A stretch of 7,164 nt of DNA from an uncultured Alphaproteobacteria bacterium (GTDB lineage Bacteria > Pseudomonadota > Alphaproteobacteria > HIMB59 > GCA-002718135). The notes below the pieces were generated by a model, which saw only the letters and a list, made by a program, of their open reading frames with translations, did not search any database and was not told where the DNA came from. Shown here one piece after another: positions 1-5,866 of the stretch (within the stretch, counting starts at the first letter, position 1; every line of letters begins with the position of its first letter). The DNA lies in NCBI GenBank assembly GCA_902517315.1, contig CABYBP010000032.1, positions 1 to 7,164 of the forward strand. Reading direction: 5' to 3'. Position numbers and translations under genes: made by a program.

Positions 1-864
1 ATTTTCAATTATTTCCTCTAATTCAATAGTTTCTGACTTCTCATTATTATTTGACCAACCTAAAAGTATAAGATTATTAATAATAGCCTCTTTTAAATAT
101 CCATTATTTTTCAAATCTAAAATATTAACTGCCCCATGTCTTTTTGATAATTTTGTTCCATCTTCTCCATGGATAAGGGGAATATGAGCATATTGAGGCA
201 CATCCCAATTCATAAACTTATAAATGTAGTATTGTCTAAAAGTATTAATAAAATGATCGTCACCTCTAATAATATAATTGATTCCTAAATCATGATCATC
301 AACTACTACTGATAGCATATACGTAGGAGATTGATCTTTTCTTAGTAAAATGAAATCATCTAATTCTAAATTTGCTACTGTAACGTCTCCTTGAATTGTA
401 TCTTTAATTTTTAAATTTCCTTCATCTGGTACATCTAATCTAACTACAAAATCCTCATCTTTACTTTGAATATCATTATCATTTTTACATTCAGTACATA
501 TTTTTTTAGAATAGTTTTTATTTTCTCTAACTAATTTTCTTTGGCTAGCTATTTTATCTTCGGAACATACACATTTAAATGCTCGCTTTTTTCGTACTAA
601 TTCTTTAGCAATTTCTTGATGTCTTATTAATCTTTTGGACTGAACTTGAATGTCCTCATCCCAATCAAGTCCAAGCCATTTTAAAGAATTAGTAATGTTA
701 TCTGTGTATTCTTGTTTTGATCTTTCATGATCTGTATCTTCAATTCTCAAGTAAAATTTAGATGATGCTGATTTTTTACTTACAATATAATTAATTAAGG
801 CAGTTCTAGCACCTCCAAGGTGTAGATTACCAGTAGGAGAGGGTGCAAATCGTGTTTTTAACAT
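1..864 (-). CDS. gltX: Glutamyl-tRNA synthetase, N-terminal part (runs off the window)
   Basis: This gene encodes the cytoplasmic class I enzyme that charges tRNA-Glu with glutamate using ATP. I translated the frame by hand: it is open for 288 codons from an ATG at 862-864 to base 1, so roughly the last third, the anticodon-binding region, lies outside the window (family members are about 440-480 aa). Visible landmarks are PSPTGNLHLGG at residues 8-18 (the HIGH-type ATP-binding signature, here HLGG), RIEDTD with a following ERS, a Cys-x-Cys at 98/100 and Cys-x2-Cys at 123/126 matching the zinc-binding insertion of bacterial GluRS, and the KLSKR signature at 238-242. All catalytic signatures are intact. 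A TTG two codons upstream is a less likely start, because family members begin just before the RFAPSPTG stretch. No clear Shine-Dalgarno is visible. It lies 26 bp after lexA and may share its transcript. Alphaproteobacteria often carry two GluRS paralogues, and which one this is cannot be told from the fragment. Confidence 0.96.
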   Translation of the reverse strand, partial: MLKTRFAPSPTGNLHLGGARTALINYIVSKKSASSKFYLRIEDTDHERSKQEYTDNITNSLKWLGLDWDEDIQVQSKRLIRHQEIAKELVRKKRAFKCVCSEDKIASQRKLVRENKNYSKKICTECKNDNDIQSKDEDFVVRLDVPDEGNLKIKDTIQGDVTVANLELDDFILLRKDQSPTYMLSVVVDDHDLGINYIIRGDDHFINTFRQYYIYKFMNWDVPQYAHIPLIHGEDGTKLSKRHGAVNILDLKNNGYLKEAIINNLILLGWSNNNEKSETIELEEIIEN

Positions 865-890
865 AGCCAACTTAAAATTAAGATAAACTA

Positions 891-1517
891 TTAATTATAT
901 TTTCTTATAATACCAGATAAAGTCCCTTGGACTTGGATTTCACCAGATTCATATTCCTTTGTCTGAAAACTTTGATTAGCAGGTATTAATAAGACCTTGT
1001 TTCGATCAAATTTGATAGTTTTTAGAGTAACTTCATTATCTTGTGTTATTACAGCTGCAATTTTTCCATTTTCAACATTATTTGTCTTTTTTATTACAGC
1101 AATATCACCATCAAATATTCCTTTATCTATCATAGATAGGCCTTTTACTTTTAGCCCAAAATATTTAGCATTAGGCGATGTCATCGAAGAGGGGACAGAA
1201 ACAAATTCATCAGCATTTTGAATTGCTTCTATTGCTTCACCTGCTGCTATTGCCCCAATTAATGGTATATTAATGCTATTTGATAAAGAATTTTCATCAG
1301 TAACGTTATCTTTATTAATAATTTCCATTGCTCTTGCTTTGTGCTTTAATCTTTTAATAAACCCTCTTTCTTCTAGGCTTGTAATTAACCTATGAATACC
1401 TGATTTTGATTTCAGATTAACTGCACTTTTCATCTCCTCAAAAGAAGGGGAGATTTCATTACTTGAAATGTAATTTTTTAAATAATCGTAAAGCTCTTTT
1501 TGTTTTTTTGTAAGCAT
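891..1517 (-). CDS. lexA: LexA repressor, SOS regulator with self-cleaving protease domain
   Basis: LexA represses DNA-damage genes and is inactivated when RecA filaments stimulate its self-cleavage. The 208-aa product starts MLTKKQKELYDYL, has an N-terminal winged-helix DNA-binding domain (about residues 1-65, including SKSGIHRLITSLEERGF, typical of alphaproteobacterial LexA) and a C-terminal S24 peptidase domain. The cleavage bond is visible as Ala92-Gly93 in GAIAAGE, the nucleophile as Ser128 in GLSMID, and the general base as Lys166 in EVTLKTI. All are intact, so the protein should be autocleavable. The frame stays open 10 codons further upstream to a TTG at 1547, but I chose the ATG at 1515-1517. 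It gives the conserved family N-terminus, and the upstream extension would run through the GTTC-N7-GTTC operator. It has a 68-bp spacer behind moaC, the only sizeable gap in the window, consistent with its own promoter. No moeA precedes it and no comEC follows it. Confidence 0.96.
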   Translation of the reverse strand: MLTKKQKELYDYLKNYISSNEISPSFEEMKSAVNLKSKSGIHRLITSLEERGFIKRLKHKARAMEIINKDNVTDENSLSNSINIPLIGAIAAGEAIEAIQNADEFVSVPSSMTSPNAKYFGLKVKGLSMIDKGIFDGDIAVIKKTNNVENGKIAAVITQDNEVTLKTIKFDRNKVLLIPANQSFQTKEYESGEIQVQGTLSGIIRKYN

Positions 1518-1585
1518 TTCTGTTCTATATATGTTCTGAAAGATCAAAACAAGAACAAATATAAATATCTATATTTTTCAGTTAT
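1518..1585 (-). promoter_or_regulatory. moaC-lexA spacer, probable lexA promoter region
   Basis: These 68 bp are the only spacer over 30 bp in the window, and the LexA operator is in its lexA-proximal end. A weak promoter reading on the minus strand is TTGTTT (1547-1552) and TATATA (1526-1531, inside the operator spacer) with a 15-bp gap. This would give a nearly leaderless mRNA. The region is so AT-rich that other -10-like hexamers are equally possible, so the exact promoter is not assigned. A purine-rich AGAACAGAA directly before the ATG is a poor ribosome binding site at best. Confidence 0.5.
1522..1536 (-). promoter_or_regulatory. LexA operator (alphaproteobacterial SOS box) upstream of lexA
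   Basis: The plus strand reads GTTC, seven bases TATATAT, then GTTC (minus strand GAAC-ATATATA-GAAC). This is an exact match to the direct-repeat SOS box known for alphaproteobacterial LexA, and it differs from the CTG-N10-CAG palindrome of Gammaproteobacteria. It ends 4 bp before the lexA ATG, so bound LexA would cover the start region and probably the promoter. This implies negative autoregulation. The assignment is by motif and position; binding is inferred. Confidence 0.88.
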
Positions 1586-2041
1586 TTAAATATTAGATTT
1601 ACCACCTGTTTTTGAAACAAGGTGTATATTTTGAATTATAATTTTTTTATTTAAGTACTTACACATGTCATAAATTGTCAGACAGCTAATTGTAACTGCA
1701 GTTAATGCCTCCATTTCCACACCAGTATTTGCATTTGTTTTAACTGTACTTTTGACAATAAAAGTAAATTTTTTATCATTTTTTATAATCTCAATATTTA
1801 TGTGATTGATTGGAATATTATGACAAAGCGGTATCAATCTAGAAGTTTCTTTTGCTCCCATAATACCACCAATTATTGCAGTTTTTTCTAGGTTCCCTTT
1901 TTTTGTCTCAAATGATTTTATTTTTTTATATGTTTCTTTATCAAATATAATTTCGCCAGAGGCAACTGCCACTCTTTCTGTGACATCTTTATTTGATATG
2001 TCAATTATATAAGGATTTCCTTTTTTATTAATATGACTCAT
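1586..2041 (-). CDS. moaC: Cyclic pyranopterin monophosphate synthase (MoaC)
   Basis: MoaC acts with MoaA in the first step of molybdenum cofactor synthesis, converting the MoaA product 3',8-cyclo-7,8-dihydro-GTP to cyclic pyranopterin monophosphate. The 151-aa protein is slightly shorter than the E. coli enzyme (about 160 aa), with loss mainly at the C-terminus, which ends right after SKTGGKS. The E. coli active-site residues all have equivalents at a constant offset of three: Lys48 (ETKKGN), His74 (IPLCH), Glu109 (TGVEMEAL), Asp125 and Lys128 (LTIYDMCK). It should be catalytically competent. Its ATG lies inside the end of trpC with a 14-bp overlap. A GGAG on the minus strand (2054-2057) sits 12 bases before the ATG, somewhat far for a ribosome binding site, so translation is probably coupled to trpC. 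None of the other cofactor genes is in the window. The moeA gene that usually follows in larger alphaproteobacterial genomes is absent. Confidence 0.95.
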   Translation of the reverse strand: MSHINKKGNPYIIDISNKDVTERVAVASGEIIFDKETYKKIKSFETKKGNLEKTAIIGGIMGAKETSRLIPLCHNIPINHINIEIIKNDKKFTFIVKSTVKTNANTGVEMEALTAVTISCLTIYDMCKYLNKKIIIQNIHLVSKTGGKSNI

Positions 2042-2828
2042 TTAAAAGCAATTCTCCAATTTTCTTTTCTTTATCTTTAGATTTTAACAAAATTTCTCCA
2101 ATTAAAAAATTATATATCCCTGTTGAATTAAATTTTTTTATATCATCAGAAGTTTTAATTCCACTCTCTGCAATTAAAATATAATCATTAGTTAAATTTT
2201 TATTCAAATTTATTGAGTTATTTAAATTGATTTCAAGACTTTTAAGGTTTCTATTATTAATTCCAATCACAGGGTAGTCTAATTTGATTGCTCTTTTCAG
2301 TTCGTCTTCATCATGAACCTCTATAATACAATCTAATTTTAATTCATTTGCATAATTTATAAATTCTATTGCTTGACCGTCTGATAGTATTGATAAAATT
2401 AATAATATACAATCAGCTTGATAAATCTTACTTTCTAAAATTTGATATTTATCAATAATAAAATCTTTTCTTAAAATAGGTAAATTTGTTTTCTTTTTTA
2501 CCAGAGATAAATGATCAATATTTCCTAAAAAATATTTACTTTCTGTTAAAATCGATAACGCTCCAATACCAGATCTTTCATATAAAATAGCAATGTCTTC
2601 TGGTTTATAATCTGAAATTATTTCACCCGCACTTGGACTTTGTTTTTTTACTTCACCAATTATTAAATTTTTTTTATTTTTTTGAGCTGAAATTAATTGA
2701 TCTTTAAATTCACGTTTCTCTAATTTTGAGGAAATTAATTTTTCTAATGTTTTAAAAGAACATCTTTTTTTTGTTTCTTCTAATTCTTTAGATTTATCTT
2801 CACAAATTTTTTGAAGTATATTACTCAT
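2028..2828 (-). CDS. trpC: Indole-3-glycerol phosphate synthase (TrpC)
   Basis: This enzyme closes the ring of carboxyphenylamino-deoxyribulose phosphate to indole-3-glycerol phosphate, with loss of CO2 and water, in tryptophan synthesis. The 266-aa single-domain TIM barrel has the family's usual length and is not fused to TrpF. Catalytic landmarks in order are Glu59 and Lys61 in EVKKQSPSAGEI, Lys121 in LRKDFIIDKYQI, Glu170 in IIEVHDEDEL, Asn191 in GINNRNL, and Ser222 in AESGI. The phosphate-binding end is FLIGEILLKS (241-250). The N-terminus MSNILQKICEDKSKE fits alphaproteobacterial TrpC and supports the chosen ATG. The start overlaps the trpD stop by 8 bp (ATGAGTAA), and the stop lies 14 bp inside moaC, so it sits in the middle of a coupled chain. 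The protein contains no tryptophan. The TrpF step (phosphoribosylanthranilate isomerase) is not encoded here. In Alphaproteobacteria trpF usually lies with trpBA elsewhere. Confidence 0.97.
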   Translation of the reverse strand: MSNILQKICEDKSKELEETKKRCSFKTLEKLISSKLEKREFKDQLISAQKNKKNLIIGEVKKQSPSAGEIISDYKPEDIAILYERSGIGALSILTESKYFLGNIDHLSLVKKKTNLPILRKDFIIDKYQILESKIYQADCILLILSILSDGQAIEFINYANELKLDCIIEVHDEDELKRAIKLDYPVIGINNRNLKSLEINLNNSINLNKNLTNDYILIAESGIKTSDDIKKFNSTGIYNFLIGEILLKSKDKEKKIGELLLNESY

Positions 2829-3822
2829 TAATTAGTGAGTTTACAAAATTTTTTGTAATTCCTTCCTCAATTGTTTTTTTTGCTAATTCAAAACTATCTT
2901 TTAGATTATTTCTTAAATTGGATAAATATATTGCCGCTCCTGCATTTATTTCTACAATCATTTGAAATTCTCTGTAATCGCCGTTAATCATTTTATTAAA
3001 GCAATTTGCATTATATTCTGGATCTCCACCTTTTATATCTTCTAATTTAATTAAATCATAACCATAGTCTCTTGGATCAAAACTATATTCCAGAACTTTA
3101 TTATCTTTCAATTCATTAATAAGAGTATTGTCTGATAAACTTATTTCATCTAAACCATCCAATCCGTGAACAACCATCGCTTTTTCAGAGCCTAATTCTT
3201 TTAAACAATTGCAATGCATAGAAACTAAATTTTTTGAATAGACTCCTAAAAGCTGTTTACCTGCTTTAGCAGGATTAGTAAGTGGGCCTAATAAATTAAA
3301 AATTGTGCGAGTAGCCAAATTCTTACGAACGTTAATTACATTTTTCATGGCAGAATGATGATTTTGAGCAAATAAAAAACAAAAATTTTTATTGGATAAT
3401 GAGTTTTCTAAATCTTCTACATTATTTGTAATTTTATAACCTATTTTTTCTAGCATATCTGCAGATCCCGATTTTGAACTAACGGAACGATTGCCATGCT
3501 TTGCTATAGTAACGCCAGCACTTGCAGCAACTATTGCTGCACTTGTTGATATATTTAATGTGTCTTTCATATCACCACCTGTACCACAAGTATCAATTGT
3601 ATTTTGCGGAGAGTTTATTTTTAGAGATTTCTCTCTCATTACTTTAGCTGCACCGATAATTTCTTCTTTTGTTTCACCTTTTAACTTTAAACCAATTAGT
3701 ATTGATGTAATTTTAATATCATCTAATTCTCCACCCATAATTTTATTGAATATATACATACTCTCTTCAATATTCAGATTTTGTTGTTTGAGAATTTTAT
3801 TTAATATTAACGTTTGATCCAT
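2821..3822 (-). CDS. trpD: Anthranilate phosphoribosyltransferase (TrpD)
   Basis: TrpD joins anthranilate to phosphoribosyl pyrophosphate, the second step of the tryptophan branch. The 333-aa protein has the family's usual length. An N-terminal helical domain (about 1-70) is followed by the PRPP-binding loop DTCGTGGDMKDTLNIST (77-93), the anthranilate/PRPP segment KHGNRSVSS (108-116), the NLLGPLTNPA motif (176-185), and the magnesium-binding Asp225-Glu226 in LDGLDEIS. All key elements are intact. It is a separate protein, not the TrpG-TrpD fusion of E. coli. Its ATG shares one base with the trpG stop (TAATG), a classic termination-reinitiation junction, and its own stop overlaps trpC. There is no recognisable Shine-Dalgarno before the ATG, which also favours coupled translation. 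The protein contains no tryptophan. Confidence 0.97.
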   Translation of the reverse strand: MDQTLILNKILKQQNLNIEESMYIFNKIMGGELDDIKITSILIGLKLKGETKEEIIGAAKVMREKSLKINSPQNTIDTCGTGGDMKDTLNISTSAAIVAASAGVTIAKHGNRSVSSKSGSADMLEKIGYKITNNVEDLENSLSNKNFCFLFAQNHHSAMKNVINVRKNLATRTIFNLLGPLTNPAKAGKQLLGVYSKNLVSMHCNCLKELGSEKAMVVHGLDGLDEISLSDNTLINELKDNKVLEYSFDPRDYGYDLIKLEDIKGGDPEYNANCFNKMINGDYREFQMIVEINAGAAIYLSNLRNNLKDSFELAKKTIEEGITKNFVNSLINE

Positions 3823-4391
3823 TATTTTGCTAAGTTTAAAAAGTTTTTTAAAATAATTTTACCCCTATCAGTACCTATACTTTCTGGATGAAATTGTAGT
3901 CCAAATATTGGTAATTTTTTATGTGCAATACCCATTATAATCTTATTATTTGTTTCAGCAGTGATTAAAAAATCTTTAGGCATAGTTTTTTTATCAATTA
4001 TAAGAGAGTGATATCTAGTTGCTTTAAATTTTCTTTCTACATTTTTAAATATAGAGTGTCCAAAGTGATTAATTGTATCAACTTTTCCGTGCATGATTTC
4101 TTTGCATTTAATGATTTTACCTCCAAATGCTTGACCAATAGTTTGATGTCCTAAACAAATGCCAAGTATAGGAAATTGTTTTGATAATTCTGTAACGATA
4201 TTAAGACTTATTCCAGCTTCATTTGGTGTGCACGGACCTGGTGAAATAACTATTGATTTAGGTTTTAATTTACAAATTTTATTTATCGAAATTTTGTCAT
4301 TTCTAAAAACAATAACCTTCTGATTTAAATCCAATAAGTAGTGTTTTACATTGTAAGTAAAACTATCATAATTATCTATCAGTAATATCAT
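3822..4391 (-). CDS. trpG: Anthranilate synthase component II, glutamine amidotransferase (TrpG)
   Basis: TrpG releases ammonia from glutamine and passes it to TrpE for anthranilate formation. The 189-aa class I amidotransferase has the full domain: DNYDSFTYN (7-15), the oxyanion-side VISPGPCTP (48-56), the nucleophile Cys79 in GICLGHQTIGQAFGG, and the His168/Glu170 pair in GLQFHPES completing the triad. It is a stand-alone gene, unlike the TrpE-TrpG fusion of rhizobia. The ATG overlaps the trpE stop in an ATGA, so the two subunits of the complex are likely made in stoichiometric amounts by coupling. In some bacteria such a subunit is shared with aminodeoxychorismate synthase (PabA). Dual use is possible, but nothing here tests it. 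The protein contains no tryptophan. Confidence 0.96.
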   Translation of the reverse strand: MILLIDNYDSFTYNVKHYLLDLNQKVIVFRNDKISINKICKLKPKSIVISPGPCTPNEAGISLNIVTELSKQFPILGICLGHQTIGQAFGGKIIKCKEIMHGKVDTINHFGHSIFKNVERKFKATRYHSLIIDKKTMPKDFLITAETNNKIIMGIAHKKLPIFGLQFHPESIGTDRGKIILKNFLNLAK

Positions 4392-5866
4392 ATATCGAAT
4401 TTGTATGAATCCTCTGCAGCTGCCATTAAAGCACCAGCTTTATTCAAAATTTCTTGATGTTCATTTTCTGGGACCGAGTCATAAACTATTCCAGCACCAG
4501 CCTGAATGAATAATTTATTATCTTTTACAAGTCCAGTCCTCAAACTAATACAAGTATCCATGTCTCCATTAGAATCAAAATAACCCATACAACCAGCATA
4601 AAAACTTCTATTTAAATTTTCAAGTTCCTCTATGATTTCCATCGCTCTTATTTTTGGTGCACCAGAAACTGTACCTGCTGGAAATCCAGCCATTAAAGCT
4701 TCTAGAGCATCTAAATTATTATCTATTTTTCCCTCAACGTTTGAAACAATATGCATTACATGAGAGTAGTATTCTATAATCATCTTTTCAGTAACATTCA
4801 CTGTTCCTTTTTTTGCAACGCGACCAACATCGTTCCTCCCTAAATCTAAAAGCATTAAGTGTTCTGCGAGTTCTTTCTTATCATTTAGTAAATCTTTAGA
4901 TAAATAAAGGTCTTCAGAGGCATTCTTTCCTCTTTTTCTTGTTCCAGCAATTGGTCTTATCGTAACTTTTTTATTTCTTAATTGAACCATTAATTCTGGA
5001 CTAGATGCAACAAGGCCTATTTTATCGAAGTTAAGATTTACAAGATAAGGAGATGGATTTAGTCGTCTTAACGATCTGTAGAGATTGATTGCCTTTAAAT
5101 TATATTTTGTTTCGAATCTCTGTGAAGGCACAACTTGGAAGATATCTCCATTTTTAATATATTCTTTTGCTTTATTTACAATTTTATAAAATTGTTCTTT
5201 CTTGAAATTTGATTTAAATTTTAATTTAGATTTTTTATTTTTCTTTTGCGCAGGCTTTAAAATACTTTTTTCTAACTTTTTAATTGTTTTATCAATAAGT
5301 AATTTATTTTTTCTATAGGCTTTTTCTGCTGAGATTTTTTTACTTGGATACGTAATTGTCATAAGGGAAATAATATCTTTAATATTATCAAAAACTGCAA
5401 CAATTTTTGGTCTGATTAAAATTGCATCAGGTATTTTTATATTGTCCTTATTACTTAGTTTAATTTTTTCAATATATTGAATCATTGGATATCCTAGGTA
5501 TCCAACTAGTGTTGGGAAAGGAACGTCAATTTCATTATTTTTAAATTTTGAAATTTTTACAAGTTCTTTAAGACTATGAATTGGCTTTTGATCTAGTTTG
5601 TAATCAAAATTATGATCCAAATATTTAATTTTTGCCTTACCTCTTTCAACTATCCAAATTAAATCTGGATCACAACCAAGTAATGAGTAACGTCCTCTTT
5701 TACTTCCACTCTCGACTGACTCTAATAGAAAGGAATATTTTTCCGATTTACTAATTTTTAATAATGATGAAAATGGTGTTTCAATATCAGCAATAAGATT
5801 TTTTTTTAATATCTGCGGTAAGCCTTTATTATATTGGCTTATAAATTTTTTTTTTTCTACACTCAT
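4388..5866 (-). CDS. trpE: Anthranilate synthase component I (TrpE)
   Basis: TrpE converts chorismate and ammonia to anthranilate, the committed and feedback-controlled step. The 492-aa protein has the usual length. The N-terminal half carries the tryptophan-binding LLES motif (47-50) and RGRYSLLG (57-64), so feedback inhibition is expected. The C-terminal chorismate-binding half carries GDIFQVVPSQRF, NPSPYL (270-275), RPIAGTRKRG (304-313), AEHLMLLDLGRNDVGRV (334-350) and FPAGTVSGAPKIRAM (395-409). The halves are joined by a lysine-rich linker near 196-223. LLES and the NPSPY form, with the trpG and trpD partners downstream, favour TrpE over PabB. The start at 5866 overlaps the upstream stop in an ATGA. 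Codons 4-7 form an A11 run and an A9 run follows by codon 20, so slippage is possible. No leader peptide or attenuator fits upstream because the preceding gene abuts. One tryptophan (Trp71) is present. Confidence 0.97.
   Translation of the reverse strand: MSVEKKKFISQYNKGLPQILKKNLIADIETPFSSLLKISKSEKYSFLLESVESGSKRGRYSLLGCDPDLIWIVERGKAKIKYLDHNFDYKLDQKPIHSLKELVKISKFKNNEIDVPFPTLVGYLGYPMIQYIEKIKLSNKDNIKIPDAILIRPKIVAVFDNIKDIISLMTITYPSKKISAEKAYRKNKLLIDKTIKKLEKSILKPAQKKNKKSKLKFKSNFKKEQFYKIVNKAKEYIKNGDIFQVVPSQRFETKYNLKAINLYRSLRRLNPSPYLVNLNFDKIGLVASSPELMVQLRNKKVTIRPIAGTRKRGKNASEDLYLSKDLLNDKKELAEHLMLLDLGRNDVGRVAKKGTVNVTEKMIIEYYSHVMHIVSNVEGKIDNNLDALEALMAGFPAGTVSGAPKIRAMEIIEELENLNRSFYAGCMGYFDSNGDMDTCISLRTGLVKDNKLFIQAGAGIVYDSVPENEHQEILNKAGALMAAAEDSYKFDI
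5846..5856 (-). repeat. A11 homopolymer tract at the 5' end of trpE
   Basis: Eleven consecutive T on the plus strand (A in the mRNA) encode the end of Glu5 and Lys5-Lys7-type codons (GAA AAA AAA AAA) within the first eight codons of trpE. A second run of nine A lies at 5809-5817. The A11 run is the longest homopolymer I see in the window. Such runs can cause polymerase slippage, but AT-rich genomes produce them by chance. Confidence 0.9.

Noticed and set aside
871..882. Small inverted repeat CTTAA-AA-TTAAG between lexA and gltX, considered as a terminator
   Set aside because: It has only 4-5 A/T-rich pairs with too short a loop and no following U-run on the minus strand, so it is not a credible terminator.
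997..1221. Plus-strand open frame opposite lexA
   Set aside because: It is the antisense shadow of a well-supported lexA with all catalytic residues; the translation resembles no family and has no ribosome binding context.
1563..1576. AAATAT-CT-ATATTT inverted repeat after moaC, considered as a terminator or second operator
   Set aside because: It is pure A/T with a 2-nt loop and is expected by chance at this composition.
3491..3817. Plus-strand open frame opposite trpD
   Set aside because: It is antisense to the conserved PRPP-binding region of trpD; its hydrophobic translation is what the reverse of Lys/Asp/Asn-rich AT-rich codons gives.
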